Counted from the first letter of the stretch, positions 51,306 to 60,547 are shown. The stretch is 64,000 nucleotides of DNA from Actinacidiphila rubida (GCF_900110255.1 NZ_FODD01000022.1:99313-163312); one strand, 5' to 3'. Program-made: numbers and translations. Notes: generated by a model from the sequence alone, not told the origin.

Positions 51306-52154
51306 ATGTCCTTGGTGTCCACGGGGGAACTCGTCGCGAAGGCCGCCGCCGGCGGACGGGCCGTCCCCGCGTTCAACGTGATCACGCTGGAGTACGCAGA
51401 GGCGGTGACCGCCGGCGCCGCGGCGGCCGGAGTGCCGGTGATCCTGCAGATCAGCGAGAACGCGGTGCGGTTCCACGGTGGCCGGGTCCGGCCGCTCGCG
51501 CAGGCCGCGGCCGCGGTCGCCCGCGGCGGCTCGGCCGATGTCGCGCTGCACCTCGACCACGTCACGGACATCCGGCTGCTGCACGAGGCGGCCGACGCGG
51601 GATTCTCCTCCGCGATGTTCGACGCGGGAGCGCTGCCGTACGCCGACAACCTGGCCGCCACGCTCGCCGCCGCGCGCTGGGCACACGGCGCGGGGCTGTG
51701 GCTGGAGGCCGAACTCGGCTACGTCGGCGGCAAACCCGGTGCGCCCGCGAGCGCACACGCGGCGGGCGTGCGCACCGATCCGGACGAGGCGGCACGCTTC
51801 GTCGCGGACACCGGTGTCGACGCCCTCGCGGTCGCCGTCGGCAGCAGTCACGCGATGACCGAGCGCTCCGCCTCCCTGGACCACCCGCTGATCGCACGGC
51901 TGCGGGAGGCGCTGCCGGTGCCGCTGGTCCTGCACGGTTCGTCGGGCGTCGCGAACGACGAGCTGCGCCGTGCCGTCTCGGCGGGCGTCGCCAAGGTCAA
52001 CATCGGCACCGCGCTCGGCATCGCCTTCACCGGCGCGGTGCGCGAGGCGCTGGCGGCGAAGCCGGACGGGGCCGATCCGCGGCACTTCCTCGACCGCGGC
52101 CGGGAGGCCGTCGCGGACACCGTCCGCGAGTTGTGCGAGGTCGTGGGCGCCTGA
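51306..52154 (+). CDS. Class II aldolase, GatY/KbaY-like
   Basis: A 282-residue class II fructose/tagatose-bisphosphate aldolase. The Zn ligands and catalytic residues appear in LHLDHV (about 80-85), MFDAGALPY, EAELGYVGG, HGSSGV and KVNIGTAL (phosphate loop). It would cleave tagatose-1,6-bisphosphate to DHAP and glyceraldehyde-3-phosphate with GatZ. GGAGGAAA precedes ATG 51306. The tagatose-6-phosphate kinase expected between AgaS and this step is not in the window. Confidence 0.92.
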   Translation: MSLVSTGELVAKAAAGGRAVPAFNVITLEYAEAVTAGAAAAGVPVILQISENAVRFHGGRVRPLAQAAAAVARGGSADVALHLDHVTDIRLLHEAADAGFSSAMFDAGALPYADNLAATLAAARWAHGAGLWLEAELGYVGGKPGAPASAHAAGVRTDPDEAARFVADTGVDALAVAVGSSHAMTERSASLDHPLIARLREALPVPLVLHGSSGVANDELRRAVSAGVAKVNIGTALGIAFTGAVREALAAKPDGADPRHFLDRGREAVADTVRELCEVVGA

Positions 52155-52209
52155 GGCGCGGGGGGCGCGGGCCCCGTGAACGCGGCCCCTTCCGCGGTGC
52201 GGACGGCTG

Positions 52210-53163
52210 CTACATCTCGTGCTCCCAGAAGCCGCGCGTGTCGACGTCCGCGGCATCCGCCAGCGCCTCCAGTTCCGCGACCTCCTCGTCGGCGAGCTCG
52301 ATCCCGCGGGCCCGGACCAGCCCGTCGATGTGGCCCGCCTTGGTGACCCCGATGATCGGGGTGGTCCCCTTGGAGACGGCCCAGGCGGTGGCGACATCGG
52401 CGGCGGACGCGCCGCGGTCCTCGCCGATCGTCCCCATCCGGTCCGTCAGCGCCTGCAGTTGGGGCAGGATGCCGTTGTACACGGCCGCCCGGCTGCTCCC
52501 TTCGGGCATCGGATGCGACGGGCTGTACCTGCCGGTCAGCGCGCCCTGCTCGAGGACCATGTAGGAGAAGAACCGCACGTCGTGCTCGCGGCAGTACTCG
52601 AGGATGCCCGCGCGCTCCGAGCTGCGGTACAGCAGGCTGTAGTGGTTCTGGACCGCCTCCACGCGGAAGCCGGCCTCGCCGAGGATCCGGTCGGCAAGGG
52701 CGATCTCCTCCATGTTGTGGTTCGAGACGCCGACATGCCTGACGGTGCCGTTCTTGAGCAGCGGGATCAGAAGCGGCGTCCACCGTGCCACGTCGGCGGG
52801 ATTGTGGATCCAGTACAGATCCACATGGTCCGTACGCATCCGGTCGAGGCTCTGCGCCAGCATGTCCGCGACCGGATCGTCGCCGTCGCCCGCGATCTGC
52901 GGGGTGAACTTCGTCGACAGCTGGTACGCGCTGCGGTCGTAGCCCGTCAGCGCCTGGGCGAGGACCGTCTCCGAGCGGCCCGAGCCGTACACCGCCGCGG
53001 TGTCCCACAAGGTGAAGCCGCTCGACTGCGCCTTCTCGACGACCTCTCGCAGGCCGGACCCGCTCAGCCGACTGCCGAAGTATCCGTCGCCCGCCTCGCC
53101 GCTGTCTCCCCAGGCCCATGTGCCCAGCGCCACGGCCGGCACGGTCAGCGCCTTGCTCGTCAT
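52210..53163 (-). CDS. Aldo/keto reductase
   Basis: A 317-residue AKR. It has LWDTAAVYGSGRSETVLAQ, QLSTKFTP, LYWIHNPADV, HVGVSNHNMEE and IIGVTKAGHIDGLV. Convergent with the Gat/Aga operon. The His, Lys and Tyr of the tetrad are in place. It may be part of the same carbohydrate neighbourhood, or controlled by the divergent XRE regulator, whose start lies 138 bases away; the second is more usual for this gene order. Confidence 0.9.
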   Translation of the reverse strand: MTSKALTVPAVALGTWAWGDSGEAGDGYFGSRLSGSGLREVVEKAQSSGFTLWDTAAVYGSGRSETVLAQALTGYDRSAYQLSTKFTPQIAGDGDDPVADMLAQSLDRMRTDHVDLYWIHNPADVARWTPLLIPLLKNGTVRHVGVSNHNMEEIALADRILGEAGFRVEAVQNHYSLLYRSSERAGILEYCREHDVRFFSYMVLEQGALTGRYSPSHPMPEGSSRAAVYNGILPQLQALTDRMGTIGEDRGASAADVATAWAVSKGTTPIIGVTKAGHIDGLVRARGIELADEEVAELEALADAADVDTRGFWEHEM

Positions 53164-53300
53164 GTCCTACCTCCGTTGTGTGTTCTTGGGATCGTGTCGG
53201 AACGTGCGAACTCCAGGAGACCGCGATCGCCGCGACCGGAGAAGGTCCCGTCTGTGGGGGTACAACCTCAACCCCCCTCGCGCCGTGACCAGCGTCTACC

Positions 53301-54251
53301 GTGAACGACATGGACCACCCTTCCGGAAACCGCGGCGAAATCCGGGACTTCCTTGCCGGCCGACGCGCCAGAATCACCCCGGCGCAGGCCGGACTGCCGA
53401 CCAGCGCCCGTCGCCGGGTCGCCGGGCTGCGGCGCGAGGAGGTCGCCGTCCTCGCCGGCGTGAGCACGGAGTGGTACACGCGGCTGGAGAAGGGGCACAT
53501 CGGAGGCGTGTCCGAAGGCGTCCTCGACGCGGTCGCTCGTGCCCTGCGGCTGGACGACGACGAACGCACCTACCTGTTCGACCTGGCCCGGTCGTCGCGG
53601 CACGCGAGCCGCACGCCGTCGCGTCGCGGGGACGTCGAGGTCCCGCCCCGGGTCCGGTGGCTGCTCGACTCCATGACGACGTCCTCGGCGTTCGTACGCA
53701 ACGGCCGCACGGACATCGTCGCCGGCAACCCCCTGGCCCGAGCCCTGCTCGCGCCGATCTTCGACAGCGCCACCGGCGACGGGCACGGCCACCCCAACAT
53801 CGCCCGCTACGTCTTCCTCGAGCCCGGTGCACACGACTTCTTCGTCGACTGGGACGCGGCCGCCGTCGCCACCGCCGCCCTGCTGCGCGCCGAGATGGGG
53901 CGCGAGCCCCGCGACCGGGCGCTGCGCGAACTCGTCGGCGAGCTGTCCACCCTCAGCCCGGAGTTTCGCCGCCAATGGGCCGTGCACGACGTCCTGATGC
54001 GCCACGACGGCGTCAAACGGCTCCAGCACCCCGACGTCGGTCACCTGGAACTCACCTTCCAGACCCTCGACCTACCCCTGTCGGGCCGAGCCGTGCACGA
54101 CCTGGTCATCTACACCGCCGAACCCGGCACCGCGTCCGAGGACCGCCTCGAACTCCTCACCACCCGGGCGGCCACTCGGGCCCGGGCGGCACAGCGCACC
54201 CGGCATTGTCCTCAGCCCGGCGAAGCCTTCCGGCGGCCCGAAACCGCCTGA
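53301..54251 (+). CDS. XRE-family regulator with MmyB-like ligand domain
   Basis: A 316-residue paralogue of the regulator at 29813-30706. HTH: LRREEVAVLAGVSTEWYTRLEKGHIGGVSEGVLDAVARALRLDDDERTYLFDLAR. Ligand domain: IVAGNPLARALLAPIF, NIARYVFLEPGAHDFFVDWD, LELTFQTLDLPLS. It is divergent from an aldo-keto reductase (52210-53163), which it probably controls, mirroring the arrangement at 29.8-34.3 kb. GTG 53301 or ATG 53310 could be the start; neither has a strong ribosome site, and the transcript could be leaderless. Confidence 0.9.
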   Translation: MNDMDHPSGNRGEIRDFLAGRRARITPAQAGLPTSARRRVAGLRREEVAVLAGVSTEWYTRLEKGHIGGVSEGVLDAVARALRLDDDERTYLFDLARSSRHASRTPSRRGDVEVPPRVRWLLDSMTTSSAFVRNGRTDIVAGNPLARALLAPIFDSATGDGHGHPNIARYVFLEPGAHDFFVDWDAAAVATAALLRAEMGREPRDRALRELVGELSTLSPEFRRQWAVHDVLMRHDGVKRLQHPDVGHLELTFQTLDLPLSGRAVHDLVIYTAEPGTASEDRLELLTTRAATRARAAQRTRHCPQPGEAFRRPETA

Positions 54252-54298
54252 GCCCACAGACGCCCCTGCCCCTGCCCCTGCCCGTACGACCGTGCGGG

Positions 54299-55462
54299 TC
54301 AGGCCAGTTCGCGGGCGAGGATCGCGTAGACGTATTCGCTGCTCCAGTGCCTTCCGTCGAGGTCGTTCTCGACGAGGTGGGCCTCGCGGCGCATTCCGAG
54401 GCGCTCGCACAACCGGATCGAGGCGTCGTTGCGCGTGTCGAGGCGGGCGAAGAGACGGTGTGCGCCGAGTGTGCCGACGGCTGCCGCCGCCACCGCTCGG
54501 GCCGCCTCGGTGGCGTACCCCTTGCCGCTGTGCCCGGGGTGGAAGACCCAGCCGATCTCCACCTGGCGGGCGTGGGCGTCGGCGAGTTTGAGGACGATCT
54601 CACCGATGGGTTCGGGGGACTCGGTGCGGCGGACGGCCAGCGCCAGGGAGTCGCCCGCGTTCGACCAGGGGCTGCCCTGCGACCTCTCCTGGATGACCTC
54701 GGCGCTGCGCTCCCGGGTGTGCGGCGGACGGTAGAGGTAGCGGGCGACGTCGGGGAGGCCCTGGTAGGCGTGCATCGCGTCCACGTCGTCGGGTGTGAAC
54801 AGGTCGATCCGCAGGCGGTCGGTGCGCAGCGGCCAGAAGACGCGCGACGTGGGCTCCGGCCAGGTGGGCATCCGTCCGAGGAGACGGAGGATCTCGTCCA
54901 GGGGTGTGGCGGAGGAGCCGGCGTCCAGGACCGGGAGGGGGGCCGCGAAGGCGGAGCCGGGGGCGTCGCGGGCGGGGCCGTCGGGAACGGCCCGGGCCAC
55001 GACGAGCGCGGCGTCCAGGAGGTGGCGGCCGAGGACCACCGGGGTGTCCAGACTCCGGGCCACGTCCCAGGCGTGCACCACGTAGTCGAGGAGGTGGAAG
55101 CCGACGGCGATCTCGCCGGGAAACGTCCGCTCGGGATGGATCTCCGGCAGGTGGAAGGGCCGTTCGAGGACGCCGGGTGCGGCGAAGGCGGCCAGGACCT
55201 CCTCGGCGGCGGCCAGGTACGCGCCGACCGGATCGGGATCGTCGGGCCGGGGGCACCACACCTCCGGGCCGCCCCCTCCCTTCGCGGCCGTCGCGAAGCC
55301 CCGATGCTGCGCGGTCATGTGCGCCAGCAGGTCCCGCAGCGTCCAGGCGGAGCACGGAGTCGGCCGGTCGAGATCGGCCGCGGTCACCTGCGCCACCACG
55401 CGCGCGCCGACGCGCACCGCTTCGGCGTCCAGCGCGAGAAGTCCCCCGGAATTCATAGGCAT
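54299..55462 (-). CDS. Fusion: TIGR03086-like metal-binding domain + GNAT acetyltransferase
   Basis: A 387-residue two-domain protein. Residues about 1-200 form a DinB/MDMPI-like TIGR03086 domain (PTPCSAWTLRDLLAHMTAQHRGFA and VGFHLLDYVVHAWDVARSLD give the His residues of the metal site). Residues about 215-385 form a RimJ/RimL-type GNAT domain (LRTDRLRIDLFTPDDVDAMHAY, QVEIGWVFHPGHSGKGYATEAARAVAAAAVG, NDASIRLCERLGMR). The two would act on a thiol and an amine respectively. It is divergent from the MarR gene, with TTGACA at 55497-55492 as a -35 candidate. The fusion joint is continuous; no frameshift is seen. Confidence 0.85.
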   Translation of the reverse strand: MPMNSGGLLALDAEAVRVGARVVAQVTAADLDRPTPCSAWTLRDLLAHMTAQHRGFATAAKGGGGPEVWCPRPDDPDPVGAYLAAAEEVLAAFAAPGVLERPFHLPEIHPERTFPGEIAVGFHLLDYVVHAWDVARSLDTPVVLGRHLLDAALVVARAVPDGPARDAPGSAFAAPLPVLDAGSSATPLDEILRLLGRMPTWPEPTSRVFWPLRTDRLRIDLFTPDDVDAMHAYQGLPDVARYLYRPPHTRERSAEVIQERSQGSPWSNAGDSLALAVRRTESPEPIGEIVLKLADAHARQVEIGWVFHPGHSGKGYATEAARAVAAAAVGTLGAHRLFARLDTRNDASIRLCERLGMRREAHLVENDLDGRHWSSEYVYAILARELA

Positions 55463-55516
55463 GTGCTGACGATCTACCCGAACCTATCGTCTGTCAACGG
55501 TGATTATCATGCGTCC

Positions 55517-55981
55517 ATGACGGACGACGACCGGAGCCGCGATCTCGCCGCGATGCTCCACCCCCTGTTCACCACTCTCGTCAGCGCGGAACGGCCGATC
55601 CTCGCCGCGCACGGCCTCTCCATGTGGGGCTACACCGTGCTCGGTGCGCTCGGCGACGGCCCGGTGCGCACGCAGGCGGCGCTCTGCGAGATCATCGGCG
55701 CGGACAAGACGCGCATCATCAGCAGCCTCGACGCGCTTCAGGCGGCCGGGCTGATCTCGCGGTCGCCGGACCCGGCCGACCGTCGCGTCCGCCTCCTGTC
55801 GATCACCGCCGAGGGACGCGAGGTCCTCAGGTCCGTGCGGGCCGGAATCCGCTCGGTCGAGGACCGCGCGCTCGCCGCGCTCCCGGCCGCCGACCGCCGC
55901 GGCTTCCTGCGCGCACTGAACGCCCTGACCCGCACGACGGGCCCCGACGACACGGCGCGAGGTCCGGCGGGTGCGCGGTGA
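55517..55981 (+). CDS. MarR-family transcriptional regulator
   Basis: A 154-residue winged-helix protein. It reads GLSMWGYTVLGALGDGPVRTQAALCEIIGADKTRIISSLDALQAAGLISRSPDPADRRVRLLSITAEGREVL, the complete MarR core with DPADRRVR wing. It is divergent from the DinB-GNAT fusion gene 54 bases away, and is likely its regulator. ATG 55517 has only weak upstream pairing. Confidence 0.92.
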   Translation: MTDDDRSRDLAAMLHPLFTTLVSAERPILAAHGLSMWGYTVLGALGDGPVRTQAALCEIIGADKTRIISSLDALQAAGLISRSPDPADRRVRLLSITAEGREVLRSVRAGIRSVEDRALAALPAADRRGFLRALNALTRTTGPDDTARGPAGAR

Positions 55982-56176
55982 CCTGCGGGATGGGGAGTGC
56001 GGCCGAGCGGGGAAGTACGCCTGTTCGCGCCGGCCGGTGACCCGGTGGGGCGGGTGACGCCGCCCCATCCCACGGACGGTCAGCACCTTCCTCGGAGCTG
56101 ACGTTCCGGTGACCAGCAGATGGCATTCAGCTGGAGTACACGCTGTTTCAAGATCGTGTCGACAGAGTTCCGCCTC

Positions 56177-58156
56177 GTGCCTACCTCACACTCACGTGCC
56201 GGCGTCGCCTCCGTGTGCGCCGCGACTCTGACGCTCTCAGGACTCCTCGCGACCGGGATGCTCGCCGCTCAGCCCGCGGCCGCCGCGGACCCGGCCGGCT
56301 ACCAGAACGTCCGGATCAACGAAGTCACCTCGTCGGGCAACGACACGGTGGAGCTGTACAACACCGGGTCGAGCGCGGTGAGCATCAGCGGCTGGAAGAT
56401 GTCCGACGACAGCTTCTCGCAGCAGTCGTTCAGCCCGTCCGCCGGCACGATCCCCGCCGGGGGCTTCGTCACCTTCAACTCGCCCAAGGGACTGGGCGAC
56501 GCGGACAAGCTGGTGATCTACACGTCCGGCGGCACGGTGGTGGACCGCGTCGACTGGGCCACCAACGCGGCGAAGCCGGCGATGGCGCGGTGCGGCGGCG
56601 ACGGCACCGGAGCCTGGGTGACCACGACCACGGCGTCCACGTTCGGCGCCGCCAACGCCGCGGGCTGCCCGTCGTCGCTCCCCGCGGCGAGCCGCGTGCG
56701 GATCAACGAGGTCACCTCGGACGGCTCCGACACCGTGGAGCTGTACAACGGCGGAACGAGCGCCGTCAGCGTCGGGTCGTGGAAGTACGTCGACAACGAC
56801 CACACCCACTCCCCCGTCTCGATCTCGTCCTCCTCGCCGAGTGCGACGAGCATCCCCGCGGGCGGCTACGCCACGTTCGACTCCACCATCGGTCTGGGCG
56901 ACAACGACTCGGTCTTCCTCCTGGACAGCACCGGCAGCACCATCGACTCCGCGACCTGGGCGACCGGCGGCGCCAAGCCGTCGGCCGAGCGCTGCGCCAA
57001 CGGCACGGGCTGGTTCCAGACCTCCACGACCGCGACGCTCGGCGGCGCGAACTCCTGCTCGGGCGGCGGCAGCGGCGGCGGTGGCGGCGGTCAGACCGGC
57101 CAACTCCTCGGCGGCGGCGGCTCGCTCACCAGCGGCTGCACCCCCGAATCGCCCTCCGGCACGGGTTCCACCCCCGCGGGCACCCTGGCGTGGCCCGGCG
57201 GGCTGGACGTCACGATCGCCGACAACGTCTGCGCGTTCACCACGTCCACCGGTCCCGAGGGCCGGGACGTGAGCGGTCTGGCCTTCGACCCGGCCAACCC
57301 GTCGGTGCTGTGGGCCGCGAAGAACAAGAACTGGCTGTACAAGCTGGTCAAGAGCAACGGCAAGTGGGTCCCGGACGCGTCGTGGAGCGCGACGGGCAAG
57401 CAGCTCCACTTCGCCGGGGGTTCCGGCCAGCCGGACACCGAGGGTGTGTCCGTCGGCGCGAACGGCCACGTCTACGTGACCTCCGAGCGGGACAACTCCA
57501 ACAACACGGTCCCCAAGGACACGATCATGGAGTTCGACCCGGCCGCGACGGGTTCGACGCTCACGCCGGTCCACCAGTGGGACATGACCTCGCAGTTCCC
57601 CCAGCTCAACACCGGCAGCAAGGACGACGCCAACCTGGGCTTCGAGGGCGTCGGTTACGTCCCGGACAGCTGGCTGACCGCCAACGGCTGGATCGACCCG
57701 CTGACCGGTGCCGCGTACAACCCGGCCGACTACCCGCTGCACGGCTCGGGTCTGTTCTTCGCCGGCCTGGAGTGGGACGGCACGCTGCACGTCTACGGCC
57801 TGAACTCCGACGGCACGTTCACCACGTTCGGCACCCTCGCGACCGGCAAGTCCGCCGTGATGGACGTGACGTTCGACGCCGGGACCCAGCGGATCGTGGC
57901 GACCTGCGACAACACCTGCGGCGAGACGCACACCTTCATGAAGGTCAACGCCGCCGGCGCGATCGTGCCGGATGTGACCTACACCAATCCGGCGGTGATG
58001 CCGACCGACAACCTGGAGGGTTTCGCGATCGCGCCGACGTCGACGTGCGTCAACGGCTTCCGCGAGTCGGTCTGGAGTGACGACGGCATCTACGGCTTCG
58101 GCTCCGGAAGTTCCTCCTACGGGCACGCCCTCTACAGCGGCACCTTCCCCTGCTGA
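56177..58156 (+). CDS. Secreted lamin-tail-domain protein with propeller-like C-terminus
   Basis: About 659 residues. A signal peptide (SVCAATLTLSGLLATGMLAAQPAAAA) is followed by two lamin-tail (LTD) domains, each opening with RINEVTSSGNDTVELYNTGSSAVSISGWK-like sequence and closing with a Cys-Gly-Gly loop. A Gly/Ser linker (GGGSGGGGGGQ) leads to a C-terminal part with GLAFDPANPSVLWAAKNKNWLYKLV, TEGVSVGANGHVYVTSERDN and LEGFAIAP repeats, like an SdiA-regulated or esterase-type beta-propeller. LTDs often accompany secreted nucleases, but no nuclease domain is seen here. GTG 56177 gives the natural signal peptide; ATG 56120 is in frame. Confidence 0.82.
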   Translation: MPTSHSRAGVASVCAATLTLSGLLATGMLAAQPAAAADPAGYQNVRINEVTSSGNDTVELYNTGSSAVSISGWKMSDDSFSQQSFSPSAGTIPAGGFVTFNSPKGLGDADKLVIYTSGGTVVDRVDWATNAAKPAMARCGGDGTGAWVTTTTASTFGAANAAGCPSSLPAASRVRINEVTSDGSDTVELYNGGTSAVSVGSWKYVDNDHTHSPVSISSSSPSATSIPAGGYATFDSTIGLGDNDSVFLLDSTGSTIDSATWATGGAKPSAERCANGTGWFQTSTTATLGGANSCSGGGSGGGGGGQTGQLLGGGGSLTSGCTPESPSGTGSTPAGTLAWPGGLDVTIADNVCAFTTSTGPEGRDVSGLAFDPANPSVLWAAKNKNWLYKLVKSNGKWVPDASWSATGKQLHFAGGSGQPDTEGVSVGANGHVYVTSERDNSNNTVPKDTIMEFDPAATGSTLTPVHQWDMTSQFPQLNTGSKDDANLGFEGVGYVPDSWLTANGWIDPLTGAAYNPADYPLHGSGLFFAGLEWDGTLHVYGLNSDGTFTTFGTLATGKSAVMDVTFDAGTQRIVATCDNTCGETHTFMKVNAAGAIVPDVTYTNPAVMPTDNLEGFAIAPTSTCVNGFRESVWSDDGIYGFGSGSSSYGHALYSGTFPC

Positions 58157-58161
58157 CCGCG

Positions 58162-58206
58162 CCCGCCCCGGAGACGGCTCACGCACTCCGCCGTCTCCGG
58201 GGCGGG
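58162..58206 (+). terminator. Terminator after the LTD gene
   Basis: A 16-bp GC-rich stem (58162-58177 with 58191-58206) with a 13-base loop, six bases past the stop. Confidence 0.75.
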
Positions 58207-58345
58207 GCCCGGGGTCCGGCCCCGAACCCGGCCCGAACCCGGCCCGATTGCCGGTGCTGAGGGCCTGTCGTTCCGGCGCGGATGCGAGCAGCATGGCAGG
58301 GCCGCTGCCGCACTCCGCGGGCCGGGCGACGAAGGGGGAACAGCC

Positions 58346-59968
58346 TTGGCCGAGCTGCCCGTGTTCCGCAGCGAGTACCCCGACGTGGCCGCCGTGGACC
58401 TCCCGATCCACGACGCGGTGCTGGGACGGGCGGCCGAGTTCGGCGACCGGCCCGCACTGATCGACGGCGTGGACGGCACGACGCTCACCTACGCGCAGCT
58501 CGACTCCTTCACCCGCCGCATCGCCGCGGCCCTGGCGGAGTCCGGCCTGCGCAAGGGCGACGTGCTCGCCCTGCACAGCCCCAACACCATCGCCTACCCG
58601 GCCGTGTTCTACGGTGCCACGCGTGCGGGCGCGGCCGTCACCACGGTGCATCCGCTCGCCACCGCCGACGAGTTCGCGCGGCAACTGCGCGACAGCGGGG
58701 CCACCTGGCTCGTCACCGTCTCCCCGCTGCTGGAGACCGCCCGCGAGGCCGCGCGGGCGGCCGGCGGGATTCGGGAGATCCTGGTCTGCGACTCCGCCGA
58801 CGGCCACCGCTCGGTCCTCGACCTCCTGCGCTCGACCGCGCCCGAACCGGTGGTGGATCTCGACCCGGCCCGGGACCTGGCGGCACTGCCGTACTCGTCG
58901 GGCACCACGGCCGCGCCGAAGGGCGTGATGCTGACGCACCGCAACATCTCCACCAACCTGGCCCAGCTCGACCCGATGCTGTCGATCGGGCCCGGTCACC
59001 GGATCCTGGCCGTCCTCCCCCTGTTCCACATCTACGGGCTCACGGCGCTGATGAACGTGCCGCTGCGCAACGGCGCCACCGTCGTGGTGCTGCCGCGCTT
59101 CGATCTGGAGCAGTTCCTCACGACCGTGGAGACCCACCGCGTGCAGGGCCTCTTCGTGGCCCCGCCGATCGTGCTGGCGCTCGCCAAGCATCCCGCGGTC
59201 GCGGCCCACGACCTCAGCTCGCTGGAGTACGTGCTGAGTGCCGCGGCCCCGCTCGACGCCGATCTGGCCGAGGCGTGCTCGCGACGGCTCGGACTGCCGC
59301 CGATCCTCCAGGCCTACGGGATGACGGAGCTGTCCCCGGGCACCCACGTCGTCCCGCTGTCGGCGCGCGACGCGCCGCCGGGCACCGTCGGCAAGCTCGT
59401 GCCCGGCACGGAGATGCGCATCGTCCCGCTCGACGGCACGCCGGCCGGGGGCGCGGGCGCAGCCGGGGTCGCGGGTCGACAGGACGTGGGCGAGATCCAC
59501 ATCCGCGGCCCCCAGGTGATGAAGGGCTACCTCGGCCGGCCCGAGGAGACCGCCGCCATGATCGACGAGGACGGCTGGCTGCGGACCGGAGACGTCGGCC
59601 GGGTCGACGCGGACGGCTGGCTGCACGTCGTCGACCGGGTCAAGGAGCTGATCAAGTACAAGGGTTACCAGGTGCCTCCGGCGGAGTTGGAGGCCGTCCT
59701 GCTCACCCATCCAGATGTCGCCGACGCGGCGGTCATCGGCGTGCTGGACGCCGACGGCAACGAGGTCCCCAAGGCGTACGTCGTGCCCCAGCCCCGCTCC
59801 GCCCTCACCGCCGCCGAGGTGATCGCCCACGTGGCGTCCCACGTCGCGCCGTACAAGAAGGTGCGGAGCGTCGAGTTCACCGAGGCGATCCCGAGGGCGT
59901 CGAGCGGCAAGATCCTGCGCCGCGAACTACGCGCCCTGGAGCGCGAGAAGCGGCCGGCACGGGACTGA
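58346..59968 (+). CDS. AMP-binding acyl-CoA ligase, 4-coumarate-CoA-ligase-like
   Basis: A 540-residue adenylate-forming enzyme. P-loop motif LPYSSGTTAAPKGVMLTHRN (about 182-201), QAYGMTELSPGTH, GWLRTGDVGRVD, the hinge KELIKYKGYQVPPAELEAVL and the catalytic Lys in SSGKILRREL. It would activate an aryl or fatty acid to its CoA thioester via an acyl-AMP. TTG 58346 follows GAAGGGGGAA. An Ala/Gly-rich insertion (GAGAAGVAGRQ) is odd but in frame. It converges on the HxlR gene. Confidence 0.92.
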   Translation: MAELPVFRSEYPDVAAVDLPIHDAVLGRAAEFGDRPALIDGVDGTTLTYAQLDSFTRRIAAALAESGLRKGDVLALHSPNTIAYPAVFYGATRAGAAVTTVHPLATADEFARQLRDSGATWLVTVSPLLETAREAARAAGGIREILVCDSADGHRSVLDLLRSTAPEPVVDLDPARDLAALPYSSGTTAAPKGVMLTHRNISTNLAQLDPMLSIGPGHRILAVLPLFHIYGLTALMNVPLRNGATVVVLPRFDLEQFLTTVETHRVQGLFVAPPIVLALAKHPAVAAHDLSSLEYVLSAAAPLDADLAEACSRRLGLPPILQAYGMTELSPGTHVVPLSARDAPPGTVGKLVPGTEMRIVPLDGTPAGGAGAAGVAGRQDVGEIHIRGPQVMKGYLGRPEETAAMIDEDGWLRTGDVGRVDADGWLHVVDRVKELIKYKGYQVPPAELEAVLLTHPDVADAAVIGVLDADGNEVPKAYVVPQPRSALTAAEVIAHVASHVAPYKKVRSVEFTEAIPRASSGKILRRELRALEREKRPARD

Positions 59969-59991
59969 CGGCCCCGGCGGCCGCCGCACCG

Positions 59992-60537
59992 CTACGAGGC
60001 CGCGCCGGTCGCCGCGGTCCCGGTCCCGGCCGTCCCCGCGGTCCCGGCCGTCCCGTTCTCGTACCGCGCGCGCATCGCGGGGCTCGCGGCGGGGCCGGCG
60101 GCGAACACGAAGGCCTGGCTGTCGTCGAGTCGGCGGCCGGTCGCGGCGTCGACGATCACCGGCTCGACCTCCTCACCGCTCGCGGCGTCGACGAGGATCA
60201 TGCTGCGCTCCTCGGGCCGCAGCCGCGCGTTGCCCCAGGCCGCCAGCGCCACGATGACCGGGCGCAGCGAGCGCCCCGTCTCGGTGAGCACGTACTCGTG
60301 GCGCACCGGGTTCGTCTGGTAGGGCCGCCGCTCCAGCAGTCCGTCCTCGACGAGCGTCCGGAGCCGGCTGGTGAGCATGCTGGACGATATCCCCAGGCTC
60401 TGCTGGAACTGGTCGAAGCGCGTGTAGCCGTCGAAGGCGTCGTGCAGGAGCAGCAGCGTCCACCACTCCCCCACGTGCTGCGCGGTCGCGGACAGCGGGC
60501 ACTCCCGGTCCTCCTGCCTGATCCGGCTGGCGGCCAT
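59992..60537 (-). CDS. HxlR-family transcriptional regulator
   Basis: A 181-residue HxlR winged-helix protein (SATAQHVGEWWTLLLLHDAFDGYTRFDQFQQSLGISSSMLTSRLRTLVEDGLLERRPYQTNPVRHEYVLTETGRSL). The Cys of the family's N-terminus is in DRECPLS. The C-terminus ends in a low-complexity GTAGTAGT-type run. ATG 60537 has AGAAGG upstream. It is divergent from an SDR/SnoaL-like operon, with a large dyad (60548-60572) upstream of its start. Confidence 0.9.
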   Translation of the reverse strand: MAASRIRQEDRECPLSATAQHVGEWWTLLLLHDAFDGYTRFDQFQQSLGISSSMLTSRLRTLVEDGLLERRPYQTNPVRHEYVLTETGRSLRPVIVALAAWGNARLRPEERSMILVDAASGEEVEPVIVDAATGRRLDDSQAFVFAAGPAASPAMRARYENGTAGTAGTAGTGTAATGAAS

Positions 60538-60547
60538 CGCGGCATCC

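Noticed and set aside
53000..55981. A 993-codon plus-strand frame joining many genes
   Set aside because: Only the last 154 codons (MarR) make protein sense; the rest is out of frame with the XRE gene and antisense to the fusion gene.
56237..59842. A 1201-codon open frame on the minus strand
   Set aside because: Antisense to the LTD and acyl-CoA-ligase genes. Its composition is Arg/Gly/Val/Ala rich with no recognisable domain.
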